A stretch of 64,000 nt of DNA from DATFLS01 sp964413425. Its GTDB lineage: Bacteria; Fidelibacterota; JAANXI01. Positions 1 to 8,720 of this stretch are shown here, in pieces; positions within the stretch are counted from its first letter, which is position 1; each line of letters begins with the position of its first letter. Below the pieces are notes generated by a model that did not search any database, was not told the origin of the DNA, and worked only from the letters and a program-made list of their open reading frames with translations. The DNA lies in contig CAYPST010000012.1 of assembly GCA_964413425.1 (NCBI GenBank), positions 1 to 64,000 of the forward strand, given 5' to 3'. The position numbers were made by a program, and so were the translations under genes.

Positions 1-100
1 TTGCCGAAGGCCTCGAAGAGACTTCCCCAACGGGATCCCTTCTGGGACTTCGGAGGATCCCTTCGGGGCGAGGCGTTTTCTGAATAGACTGGGATATAAG
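1..100. repeat. Right end of dispersed repeat (copy C)
   Basis: This GC-rich stretch holds two GGATCCC blocks and ends in gaggcgttttctgaatagac. That end matches the end of copy A near 33700, and the first bases (gccgaaggcctcgaagagac) match the end of copy B near 45210. It looks like the end of a third copy whose other part lies outside the window. No coding frame is seen. Confidence 0.5.
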
Positions 101-402
101 GGAGAATTTTTCAGTATTTCTTTGTCCCAGAGGGAATGCTCCCGGATATTTTTCATTGGGCGCACACCACCATCGGAGCATCCCGGATATCGGGATCGCG
201 AAGAACTCTAAACGTGCTGTCCGGAAGCGGGGAGCCAGCGCGCCACGTACGATAATTAGCCTGAACAGAGATCTGACGCCGAATAATCTCCGGTGAACCC
301 ACTGAAATAACGTCCTTTTTCCGTCTAAACCTTGTTTTCCCCCATTCAATTCTCTAAAATTAGATTTGTGTAAGAAGAGAAAGTACTGAACGAAGGGCTG
401 GT
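101..402. other. Non-coding leader upstream of etfB
   Basis: No convincing gene. A small hairpin (atcccg/cgggat, 180-196) is present. The last 60 bases are AT-rich and should carry the etfBA promoter, but I cannot point to a clear -35/-10 pair. A weak ribosome site (gaaggg) precedes the ATG at 403. Confidence 0.4.
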
Positions 403-1293
403 ATGAGTTATAATTCCATTGTGATGGTGAAGCAGGTCCCGGATACTGCCAATATCTCTGGTGAAGTCATGCGGCCGGATGGGACGGTGAATCGATCCAA
501 GCTGCCGGCTATCTTCAATCCCGAGGACAAAGTTGCGATAGAACTGGCCTTACAGGTGAAAGAGCGATACGGCGGAACCGTTACCGCGGTAACCATGGGA
601 CCGCCCTCGGCTTCCGAACTGCTTCGGGAATGTTTGTATATGGGGGCTGATAAAGTCTACCTGATTAGCGATCGAAAGTTTGCAGGTGCCGATACACTCG
701 CCACTTCCTATGCACTGAGTGAAGCGATCAAGAAGATCGGAAATTACGAAATAATATTTGCCGGACGCCAGGCAATCGATGGTGATACCGCACAGGTGGG
801 TCCTCAAACTGCCGAAAAACTTGGCATTCCACAGATCACCTATGCCGAGGAAGTTCAGGAGATCACGGATGCCACGATACGGGTGAAGCGGAAAATCGAC
901 GACGGACATGAGGTATTGAGGAGTCCGTTGCCGGTGTTGGTTACGGTTATCAAAGACGCTGCCACGCCCCGGCCGTTCAAGGCGACCCGGATTATGGCCT
1001 ATAAAAATGCCCGATCCCTCCTGGAACTGGAGAAATTGACCGACGAAAATTCGCTATTATACCTCGATGACCTGATTGAAGAATATACAGCCAGGAATCT
1101 GTTCATTGAAACCTATACCATCGATGAGCTTGACGTGGATGCGGAACGCTGTGGACTCCGGGGGTCGCCAACCAAAGTGCATAATGTGGAATCTGTCGTG
1201 CTGGCGGGCGGAAAACACGAGAACATTGAGCCAACCAAAGAGGGCATGAATCAGTTAGTTGACAAACTCCTGGAAGACCATATTTTCGGATAG
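403..1293 (+). CDS. etfB: Electron transfer flavoprotein, beta subunit
   Basis: Beta subunit of the heterodimeric FAD/AMP flavoprotein that takes electrons from acyl-CoA dehydrogenases and passes them on to the quinone pool. The 296-residue protein opens with the family pattern (VMVKQVPDT), has the adenine-nucleotide region with GADKVYLISD and the loop FAGRQAIDGDTAQVGP, and a C-terminal arm that wraps the alpha subunit. It is somewhat longer than the usual 250-260 residues because of a longer C-terminal arm. It is followed after 8 nt by etfA and then by an acyl-CoA dehydrogenase, so the three form one operon for beta-oxidation or branched-chain acyl-CoA oxidation. Family assignment is firm; the acyl-CoA substrate is not known. 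Confidence 0.95.
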   Translation: MSYNSIVMVKQVPDTANISGEVMRPDGTVNRSKLPAIFNPEDKVAIELALQVKERYGGTVTAVTMGPPSASELLRECLYMGADKVYLISDRKFAGADTLATSYALSEAIKKIGNYEIIFAGRQAIDGDTAQVGPQTAEKLGIPQITYAEEVQEITDATIRVKRKIDDGHEVLRSPLPVLVTVIKDAATPRPFKATRIMAYKNARSLLELEKLTDENSLLYLDDLIEEYTARNLFIETYTIDELDVDAERCGLRGSPTKVHNVESVVLAGGKHENIEPTKEGMNQLVDKLLEDHIFG

Positions 1294-1301
1294 TAATTAT
1301 T

Positions 1302-2321
1302 ATGGGATCGCAATCAAAAGATGTGTGGGTCTTTGTTGAGCAACGGGCAGGGAAGCCCGTCGACGTGAGTTTCGAGCTGCTCTCCAAAGGCCGGAAGTTA
1401 GCGGAAAAGTTACAGGGAAAACTGAAAGCCGTTGTCATCGGCAAGAACCTTCGGAAGACCGCCAAAGAGACGTTTCGATATGGCGCAAATGAGGTCTACC
1501 TTGTCGATCATCCGGATCTGGAGCACTATAAAACCATGCCATACAGCCGTATTCTGAATGAGCTGGTCTCCCGGCACCGACCGAGAATTGTGTTATTCGG
1601 CGCCACCTTCATTGGCCGGGATATGGCGCCCCGGGTGGCTTCGTATAACAAATGTGGTCTGACGGCGGACTGTACCGATTTACAAATAAGCGATGTCACT
1701 TACGTCCGCAAAGATTATAAGAAGCTGCTGCTTCAGATTCGGCCGGCGTTCGGGGGCAATATTATTGCAACCATCATCACGCCGGATGCCCCGATTCAGA
1801 TGGCCACAGTTCGACCGGGAGTGATGGAAAAGGTTGCCCTCTCATCTCCCAACAAGGCCAAAATCACTGAAATTGAATACGAGCCCCAGGATGTTGATGA
1901 ATTGATTCGGATTATCGATCGGCATCAGGAAGCAGGGAAAGTCAACCTCACCTCAGCTCCCATCATTGTGGCGGGCGGTTATGGTATGGGTACCAAAGAA
2001 AATTTTCAGCTTATTCACCAGCTGGCTGATCTGGTTGGTGGCGAGGTCGCCGGCTCCCGGGCTGCGGTGGATGCCGGCTTCATCGAGCCGGATCGGCAGG
2101 TGGGGCAGACAGGCGTCACGGTCCGACCAAAGTTATACATTGCCGCCGGCATTTCCGGCGCAATCCAGCATCGGGCCGGCATGCAGGCATCCAGCAAAAT
2201 CATCGCCATCAATACCGATCCGGAAGCCCCGATATTTGACGTCTGCCATTATGGAGTAGTCGGGGACGCCATGCAGGTTATTCCACAACTGATGGAAGCT
2301 TATAAAAATAAACTGAAATAA
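1302..2321 (+). CDS. etfA: Electron transfer flavoprotein, alpha subunit
   Basis: Alpha subunit of ETF, 339 residues. The N-terminal half shows the ETF alpha/beta fold (VWVFVEQRAGKPVDVSFELL, then GATFIGRDMAPRVA). The C-terminal FAD domain is complete: GGYGMG, GGEVAGSRAAVDAGF, QVGQTG, AAGISGAIQH and INTDPEAPIFDVCHYGVVGD. It binds FAD and shuttles electrons from dehydrogenases to a quinone oxidoreductase or complex. It lies 8 nt after etfB and 8 nt before the acyl-CoA dehydrogenase, so co-transcription is very likely. No ETF-quinone oxidoreductase is present in the window. Confidence 0.96.
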   Translation: MGSQSKDVWVFVEQRAGKPVDVSFELLSKGRKLAEKLQGKLKAVVIGKNLRKTAKETFRYGANEVYLVDHPDLEHYKTMPYSRILNELVSRHRPRIVLFGATFIGRDMAPRVASYNKCGLTADCTDLQISDVTYVRKDYKKLLLQIRPAFGGNIIATIITPDAPIQMATVRPGVMEKVALSSPNKAKITEIEYEPQDVDELIRIIDRHQEAGKVNLTSAPIIVAGGYGMGTKENFQLIHQLADLVGGEVAGSRAAVDAGFIEPDRQVGQTGVTVRPKLYIAAGISGAIQHRAGMQASSKIIAINTDPEAPIFDVCHYGVVGDAMQVIPQLMEAYKNKLK

Positions 2322-2329
2322 GGATACAC

Positions 2330-4051
2330 ATGCCAAATTTTTTCACGGACAATCAGGATCTCCTCTTTCAATTTGATCATCTGGATATAGAAGATATTGT
2401 AGACATCGCCGAAAAACACTATTCGGAAAGCGAGCAGTACAATTACGCTCCCGGCGATTATGAGGACGCACTCGACAACTATCGGAAGGTGCTGGAAATC
2501 ATCGGGGATATCGCTGGGAATTTCGTGGCACCAATGGCGGCGGAAGTTGATATTCAGGGTGCGCATCTGGAAGATGGTAAGGTACATTATGCGGAAGGCA
2601 CCCAAAAAGCCCTGGATCAACTCTCAAAGGCGGAACTGATGGGCATGACACTGCCCAGGGAATACGGCGGCCTCAACTTCCCGACTACCATCTACACGAT
2701 GGCCATTGAGATGATCGCCAGAGCGGATGCCTCCTTAATGAATCTGTTTGGGCTGCAGGATATTGCCGAAACGATTTATAGATTTGGCACGGACGAACAG
2801 AAAGAAGAGTTTTTGCCCCAGTTTGCGGATGGAGAAGCCACCGGTGCCATGGTGCTGACCGAACCGGATGCCGGTTCCGATTTGCAGGCAGTCAAACTCC
2901 ATGCCTACCAGGATGAGGAGGGTCAGTGGTACCTTCGGGGAGTCAAACGATTCATCACCAACGGCGGCGGGGATATCTTGCTGGTGTTAGGTCGTTCGGA
3001 ACCCGGCAGCCGTGATGCGAGAGGGTTGAGCTTATTTGTGTGCTATGGTGATGATTCCGTGAAAGTCCGGCGGATCGAAAATAAACTGGGCATTCACGGC
3101 TCCCCGACCTGTGAACTCCAATTTAATGACACCCCTGCCCAGCTGATCGGCAGGCGGAAGTTCGGATTGATTAAGTACGTCATGGATTTAATGAATGGTG
3201 CCCGGCTGGGAGTTTCGGCCCAGGCGCTGGGCATTTCTCAGGCAGCATATGAAGAGGCACTGAAATACGCAAAAGCCCGTGAACAATTCGGGAAACCGAT
3301 TTACAATATTCCGGCGGTGACCAATATGCTCATCGATATGCGGGTGACCCTGGAGAGTAACCGGTCGCTGCTTTACTCGACTGCGAAATGGGTTGATCGA
3401 CGCAATACACTGGCAGAAAAAGTTGAACAACTCAAAGCCGAAGATAAATCGTATGCCGGGGAGAACACACAGCTCCGGCAGGCATCAAAAATTGCGGACC
3501 TGCTCACACCGTTAACCAAATATATTCTGACGGAGGCGGCGAACAAAATCAGTTACGACGCCCTGCAAATTCATGGCGGCGCCGGGTATATGAAAGAATT
3601 CACCATCGAACGCATCACCCGGGATGCCAGGATCACCAATATCTACGAAGGAACCTCCCAGATGCAGATTGTCGCCGCTGCCGGGCATGTGATAAACGAT
3701 ATTCTCCAGGAGTATTTTCAGGAGAAAGCGAAACAATCATATAAAGGGACCCTCACCTCTCTGGCGAATCATTTGCAGGAAATCAGAGAGATTTTCGAAG
3801 AGTGCCGGAAATACGTGATCGACAAACGGGATAGCCAGTTCCAGGATGTGGCGGCGAAAGAACTGGTGGAATTATATGCGTTTCTTTACGCGGGTTATCT
3901 GCTGTTGGACGAAGCGGAATTGGACCCCACGAAAGTGTTCATCGCTAATCGATATATTGTCAGCTCTCTGGCAAGCGCCAGGAAAAATGCGGAATCTATC
4001 AAGAATGAACAGTTCTCGGATCTCCTGCATGCCGATGAAATACTCGTCTGA
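2330..4051 (+). CDS. Acyl-CoA dehydrogenase, long form
   Basis: FAD-dependent alpha,beta-dehydrogenation of an acyl-CoA, with electrons handed to the ETF encoded just upstream. The 573-residue protein has the N-terminal helical domain, the middle beta domain (GAMVLTEPDAGSDLQAV, then KRFITNGG) and the C-terminal helical domain (AREQFGKPI; DALQIHGGAGYMKEF; IYEGTSQMQ). The catalytic glutamate is expected in IYEGTS. A helical C-terminal extension of over 100 residues marks it as the longer bacterial subgroup rather than a 380-residue short-chain enzyme. It is third gene of the etfBA operon. The nearest gene downstream is convergent and only 2 nt away, so the operon ends here. Substrate chain length cannot be told. 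Confidence 0.93.
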   Translation: MPNFFTDNQDLLFQFDHLDIEDIVDIAEKHYSESEQYNYAPGDYEDALDNYRKVLEIIGDIAGNFVAPMAAEVDIQGAHLEDGKVHYAEGTQKALDQLSKAELMGMTLPREYGGLNFPTTIYTMAIEMIARADASLMNLFGLQDIAETIYRFGTDEQKEEFLPQFADGEATGAMVLTEPDAGSDLQAVKLHAYQDEEGQWYLRGVKRFITNGGGDILLVLGRSEPGSRDARGLSLFVCYGDDSVKVRRIENKLGIHGSPTCELQFNDTPAQLIGRRKFGLIKYVMDLMNGARLGVSAQALGISQAAYEEALKYAKAREQFGKPIYNIPAVTNMLIDMRVTLESNRSLLYSTAKWVDRRNTLAEKVEQLKAEDKSYAGENTQLRQASKIADLLTPLTKYILTEAANKISYDALQIHGGAGYMKEFTIERITRDARITNIYEGTSQMQIVAAAGHVINDILQEYFQEKAKQSYKGTLTSLANHLQEIREIFEECRKYVIDKRDSQFQDVAAKELVELYAFLYAGYLLLDEAELDPTKVFIANRYIVSSLASARKNAESIKNEQFSDLLHADEILV

Positions 4052-4053
4052 TA

Positions 4054-5022
4054 TCATACCGCCGATTTCTTTTCCAAAAACCTGACAACCCGATCCGGAA
4101 AATCTGTGAACAAGCCCTCTACGTTGAATTCTGAATAGAAAATCTCCAGCACCTCTTCCATGGTCTTTGCATATTCGGGCAGGACATCTGCCTGACAATT
4201 ATAAGGATGCACAAACAGGCCAAGTGAGTGCGCCTGATCAATTAGGGAGGAAAGGCCCGGCCTCTCCGGATGCGCTCCTTTGCCGTAGACCAACTCCATA
4301 TCCGGTGCGATGCCATCTGCGTAAGCAGCTATGTCGTTTAGCCACACTTCCATCCGTAGATGCCCGGATTGAAAGGCTTCCCATTCCCGGCATTCGTCCC
4401 CGAGCAGCTGCACCAGCGGCAAGTGGGTTCTCCATTTGAATCGCAAGTCCCGGAGAGTGTCCGAATCGAAACATTGGAGAAAACACCGGCTCTCTTTGTC
4501 TATATATCCATATCCTTGCAGGATGGGCAGTACTGTCTTCAATATATCCTTCCCTTCCCGTGTATGGAATTTCGGTGCCTTTATTTCCGGATAGAGACCG
4601 ACATCTCTGCCGAGATTTTTATTCAGCCCCTGAATCAGCTCGATCTCTTCCCGCAGCGTTGCGATTTCAAACCGGGACTTCCCCCAGGGAAATCTGTTCG
4701 GATATACCACCGATTTTGTTGCAGGATTGACTCGTTCCGAAACCCGTAAGGTCTTGATCTCTGTCAGAGTGAAATCGATGGCATAATACCGGCCGTCATC
4801 ACGGACTCTGGCAGGGAATGCGGACGCCACATTTGTCATGGTATCCAGATAAATATCATGGAGTACGATTGGATGATCATCCGTGGTTAGCACGATATCC
4901 TGCTCCAGAAAGTGCGCACCCATCGCATACGCCAGTGTTTTGGATGCCAGAGTATGCTCGGGCAAATATCCGGAAGCACCCCGATGGGCTATGACGATCT
5001 TCTCATTAAAAGCGGATGCCAT
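4054..5022 (-). CDS. Glycerophosphodiester phosphodiesterase (GlpQ-like)
   Basis: Hydrolyses glycerophosphodiesters from phospholipid turnover to glycerol-3-phosphate and an alcohol. The 322-residue protein starts VIAHRGASGYLPEHTLAS, the GDPD signature with the catalytic histidine, followed by EQDIVLTTDDHPIVLHD, which holds the metal-binding acidic residues and the second histidine. The insert with YPEIKAP is typical of the longer, calcium-using GlpQ type. GlpQ enzymes are usually periplasmic, but no signal peptide is seen here: the frame upstream of the ATG meets TAA after 24 codons without another good start. It may therefore be cytoplasmic like UgpQ. Convergent with the acyl-CoA dehydrogenase. 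Confidence 0.9.
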   Translation of the reverse strand: MASAFNEKIVIAHRGASGYLPEHTLASKTLAYAMGAHFLEQDIVLTTDDHPIVLHDIYLDTMTNVASAFPARVRDDGRYYAIDFTLTEIKTLRVSERVNPATKSVVYPNRFPWGKSRFEIATLREEIELIQGLNKNLGRDVGLYPEIKAPKFHTREGKDILKTVLPILQGYGYIDKESRCFLQCFDSDTLRDLRFKWRTHLPLVQLLGDECREWEAFQSGHLRMEVWLNDIAAYADGIAPDMELVYGKGAHPERPGLSSLIDQAHSLGLFVHPYNCQADVLPEYAKTMEEVLEIFYSEFNVEGLFTDFPDRVVRFLEKKSAV

Positions 5023-5143
5023 ACAATGCCCTGCCGCTGGAATATCAACTCTCTTTACTGGTTTTATCTCCGTTTCTGGTCTCGTGGTTTACTCTATGTC
5101 GGACTTCAGAACGCTATTTCCTTTTCCGGATGAGTACCATGCC

Positions 5144-7084
5144 TCAGGCCGTCTGTTTCTGCTTAACCACATTAATCAGACTCCCCTGCAATACCATTTC
5201 GACCTGCCGGTCCGTCATCGAATGTTCAGCATGAAAGGTGGTGCCTTTGGTCTTATTGTGTACGGTGAGCATCTTCTCCTGCCGTATCCCCTGTCTGGCG
5301 TCGTCCAGCATCAGGATATCCTCCTGATCGATGGTGTCATAATCATCGGGTCGCACAAAGGTTAAGGGCAGGATACCGAAATTGACCAGGTTTTGCCAGT
5401 GAATCCGCGCATAACTTTTTGCGAGAACCAGTTTCAGTCCGAGATATCGTGGTGCCAGCGCGGCGTGTTCACGGCTGGAGCCCTGTCCGTAGTTTTCACC
5501 CCCCACAAGAACAGAGCCGGTTTCTCTGGAGGCCATCGCTCGATCATAATAGGTTTCGTCAACCTGGTAATAGACAAATTTGCTTATCTCAGGGATGTTA
5601 CTCCGGTAAGGCAGGACTTTTGAACCTGCGGGCATAATTTCATCTGTGGAGACATCATCCCCGACTTTCAGCAAGACCGGAGCCTCGAGCTGATCCGGAA
5701 AGGGATCGAAGTCCGGGAGCGGTTGAATATTCGGTCCTTTTTCTAACGGAATTTTCTCACCATTCGATGCCGGTTCCACCAACATTTTTGTGTTTATAGT
5801 GATCGATTCCGGCTCCGCAAACCTCGGATATTTCATATCCAGAGTTCTGGGATCAGTGATCACGCCGGTCAGGGCTGAGGCTGCAGCGGTTTCCGGACTG
5901 CAGAGATACACCTGATCTTCCCTGGTTCCGGAACGTCCGGGAAAATTCCGCGGCACCGTCCGGAGACTGATTCGTCCGGTGGCCGGGGCCTGTCCCATCC
6001 CGATGCATCCGTTGCAGCCGGCCTGGTGAACGCGGGCCCCGGAGGCAATCAGCTTGCCAAGAGAGCTCAGGGAGACCAGGTTCTCCAGAATCTGCCGGGA
6101 CGTGGGGTTGACATCGAAGGAAACGCGATCGTGAACCTGCCGTCCCTCCACAATTAATCCGGCGATAGCAAAATCCCTCAAACCGGGGTTGGCGGAAGAA
6201 CCGATATAGGACTGATAAATTTCCTTTCCGGCAACCTCCCGCACAGGCACAACATTACCCGGACTGCTGGGTTTGGCAATCAGGGGTTCTAACTCAGACA
6301 GATGGATTTCGTCATGTTGGTCATACCCGGCATCGGCGTCAGCCACGAGTTCCTGCCACACCTCTTCTCTCCCCTGGGAGCGTAGAAAGCGTCGCACTTC
6401 CTGATCCGACGGGAAGACAGTGGAGGTGGCTCCCAGTTCCGCTCCCATATTTGCAATCACGTGCCGATCCATCGCGGAGAGCGACTTTAATCCCGGACCG
6501 TAATATTCGATGATTTTTCCGACTCCCCCATCCACGTCATGCCGTCGCAGCATTTCAAGAATCACATCCTTGGCGCTCACCCAATCCGGCAGTTCTCCGG
6601 TGAGTCTGACACCCCATATCTCTGGCATTGTTACATAGAACGGCTCGCCTGCCATAGCCAGTGCTACCTCCAGACCACCGGCACCCATTGCCAGCATTCC
6701 CAGTGATCCTGCCGCGGGAGTATGGCTGTCCGATCCTAACATCGTATTTCCGGGAATGCCGAATCGTTCCATGTGGACGGGATGGCTGACCCCGTTTCCC
6801 GGACGGCTGTACCAGACGCCGAATTTCTTCGCAGCACTCCTGAGAAACAGGTGATCGTCCGGATTCTTATAATCTTCCTGGATAAGGTTGTGATCAACAT
6901 ACTGGGCCGAAACCTCTGTCCTGACCCGGGGGATCCCCATGGCCTCAAATTCCAGCATAACCATGGTGCCGGTAGCATCCTGGGTGAGGGTTTGATCAAT
7001 CCTCAACCCGATTTCTTCACCAGGGATCATCTCTCCTTCCAGAAGATGGCTTTCTATGAGTTTTTGTGTAACATTCCTGCCCAT
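5144..7084 (-). CDS. Aconitate hydratase
   Basis: Converts citrate to isocitrate in the TCA cycle using a [4Fe-4S] cluster. At 646 residues it is the shorter bacterial form, not the 890-residue AcnA/AcnB type. The large domain shows LGSDSHTPAAGSLGMLAMGAGGLE and two cluster cysteines in AGCNGCIGMG (near residue 355). The swivel domain has GDDVSTDEIMPAGS, GQGSSREHAALAPRYLG and KSYARIHWQNLVNFGILPL. The place of the first cluster cysteine of aconitases (GSCTN) reads IGSSANPG near residue 293, so that ligand is replaced by serine; I believe this is typical of this subfamily but cannot confirm it. It stands alone between a phosphodiesterase and queA. The isopropylmalate isomerase family is the alternative, but the domain fusion favours aconitase. 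Confidence 0.88.
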   Translation of the reverse strand: MGRNVTQKLIESHLLEGEMIPGEEIGLRIDQTLTQDATGTMVMLEFEAMGIPRVRTEVSAQYVDHNLIQEDYKNPDDHLFLRSAAKKFGVWYSRPGNGVSHPVHMERFGIPGNTMLGSDSHTPAAGSLGMLAMGAGGLEVALAMAGEPFYVTMPEIWGVRLTGELPDWVSAKDVILEMLRRHDVDGGVGKIIEYYGPGLKSLSAMDRHVIANMGAELGATSTVFPSDQEVRRFLRSQGREEVWQELVADADAGYDQHDEIHLSELEPLIAKPSSPGNVVPVREVAGKEIYQSYIGSSANPGLRDFAIAGLIVEGRQVHDRVSFDVNPTSRQILENLVSLSSLGKLIASGARVHQAGCNGCIGMGQAPATGRISLRTVPRNFPGRSGTREDQVYLCSPETAAASALTGVITDPRTLDMKYPRFAEPESITINTKMLVEPASNGEKIPLEKGPNIQPLPDFDPFPDQLEAPVLLKVGDDVSTDEIMPAGSKVLPYRSNIPEISKFVYYQVDETYYDRAMASRETGSVLVGGENYGQGSSREHAALAPRYLGLKLVLAKSYARIHWQNLVNFGILPLTFVRPDDYDTIDQEDILMLDDARQGIRQEKMLTVHNKTKGTTFHAEHSMTDRQVEMVLQGSLINVVKQKQTA

Positions 7085-7256
7085 GAGTTCACTCCTTTTC
7101 CCGTTACATCAATTGTATTGTCATATTCTTCAATTAAGTCGTCTGTTTGATTCCATGAATTCATTTCATTGTTCTGGTGAGTTCAAAGTGCTTGGATACT
7201 AGGAAAGATAGGCGATATGCATCACAATTAAAACCGTCACCTGCCAGCGATTCCAT

Positions 7257-7295
7257 GGAAAAAAACCCCTACCCGATCGCTCAGACAGAGGTTTT
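7257..7295 (-). terminator. Intrinsic terminator of queA
   Basis: On the minus strand, about 30 nt after the queA stop, aaaacctct pairs with aggggtttt (9 bp with one G-U pair) around a 16-nt loop, and the second arm runs on into an unbroken T tract. This is a standard Rho-independent terminator. Confidence 0.85.
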
Positions 7296-7327
7296 ATGAA
7301 TATGTTGATTGTTAATTGCCGGACGTA

Positions 7328-8404
7328 TCAAAGCATCATCATTGCATCTCCGTAACTCAGGAAGCGATAGTCTTTGCTGAGCGCTTCATGATAAGATTCC
7401 ATCAATCCTTCGTAATGATAGAACGCCGATTGAAGTATCATGGTTGCAGACAGGGGCTGGTGAAAGTTGGTGATTAAGCCGTCGGCAATGTGGAAATGAA
7501 ACGGAGGATAGATGAACAAATCGGTCCACCCTTCTCTGGGCACAATTTTTTTCCCTTCGAACTGGGACGTTTCCAGAGCACGCATGGTTGACGCGCCGAC
7601 GGCGATAACTCGTTCTCCGGCATTCCGTGCAGAATTAATAACGGAAGCTGCCTCCTTGCTTATGTTGAAATATTCGGCATTTAAACTGAATTTTGACAGA
7701 TCACTGATGGTGATAGGCTCGTAAGGATGTACACCCAGATGCAGGGTGATTTTCACAATCCGAACACCTTTTGCCTCCAGTGCTTCCAACAATGTTTCTG
7801 TGAAATGGAGACCCGCGGAAGGCGCCACAACTGAACCACGAGACGCAGCATACACCGTCTGATAGGTGACCTTGTCTTTCGGCTCGGCGCGACGGTGAAT
7901 ATACGGGGGAAGCGGAGCCTCACCCAGCTGGCCGAGCGTTTGTTGGAGATCGGACCCGTTCTTATGGAAGCTGATCACCCGGCCACTGGAGACAGTATTA
8001 TCAATCACATCGCACTTTAAGTTCTCACCGAAGATGAGCGAGTTCCCAATCCGCACTTTTCTGGCCGGATCGACCGAAACTTCCCAGATATATTCACCTA
8101 ATTCTCTGAGCAGAAAAACGTGGATAGGATCATTGGTGTCATCTTTATACGCAGTGAATTTCGCGGGAAACACCTGTGTATTATTCAGGACTAATACATC
8201 ACCTTCCTCCAGATAATCGGTTATATCTGCGAAATTTTTATGCTCCCGGTAACCGGCATCCTTGTTTATCACCATGAGTCTCGCACTATCGCGAGGCTCT
8301 GCTGGATACTCGGCGATTCGTGAGTCAGGTAAATCATACTCGAAATCATCAGGTTTTACTTTCTCCGACTGAAAGATAGGATTGATGTTACTGTAGGAAG
8401 GCAT
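7328..8404 (-). CDS. queA: S-adenosylmethionine:tRNA ribosyltransferase-isomerase
   Basis: Transfers and isomerises the ribosyl part of AdoMet onto 7-aminomethyl-7-deazaguanine at position 34 of tRNA, the step that makes epoxyqueuosine. The 358-residue sequence is full length and has the family landmarks FEYDLPDSRIAEYPAEPRDSARLMV near the N-terminus, VLNNTQVFPAKF, APSAGLHFTE, LHLGVHPYEP and the C-terminal TNFHQPLSATMIL. It is a cytoplasmic enzyme. No other queuosine gene lies beside it; it has its own terminator, so it is probably a single-gene transcript. Confidence 0.96.
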   Translation of the reverse strand: MPSYSNINPIFQSEKVKPDDFEYDLPDSRIAEYPAEPRDSARLMVINKDAGYREHKNFADITDYLEEGDVLVLNNTQVFPAKFTAYKDDTNDPIHVFLLRELGEYIWEVSVDPARKVRIGNSLIFGENLKCDVIDNTVSSGRVISFHKNGSDLQQTLGQLGEAPLPPYIHRRAEPKDKVTYQTVYAASRGSVVAPSAGLHFTETLLEALEAKGVRIVKITLHLGVHPYEPITISDLSKFSLNAEYFNISKEAASVINSARNAGERVIAVGASTMRALETSQFEGKKIVPREGWTDLFIYPPFHFHIADGLITNFHQPLSATMILQSAFYHYEGLMESYHEALSKDYRFLSYGDAMMML

Positions 8405-8720
8405 ATATGCTTATCTCCTTCGATTGGTTATTGTTTAAGGTTACCATTTTATAAGACTCTTTTACGAATATTTATTCAAAAAAGTTCCAGACGAAACTGA
8501 TAACCCTAATGATTCCAATTAATTTTTATAAATAAATAATTAATTTAGAGTTATATGGATTTCCAGTACGGAAAGCCCTGCCCTGCATTTCCCAGAACTC
8601 TGGTTTTGGCTACTATTTCTGCTGACAGAGGTGTGCTGAGAAAACAGCGAGCGCAAAGAATCGAGGGATTTTGCTTTTAGGAGAAGCGGTAGCCAGGATT
8701 CGGAGAACAGGGAGATGCGG
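8405..8720. other. Spacer between nuoN and queA
   Basis: 316 bp with no gene. The part next to queA (about 8440-8560) is very AT-rich and is the likely queA promoter region on the minus strand. The part next to nuoN should hold the end of the nuo transcript, but I see no clean terminator. Confidence 0.4.
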
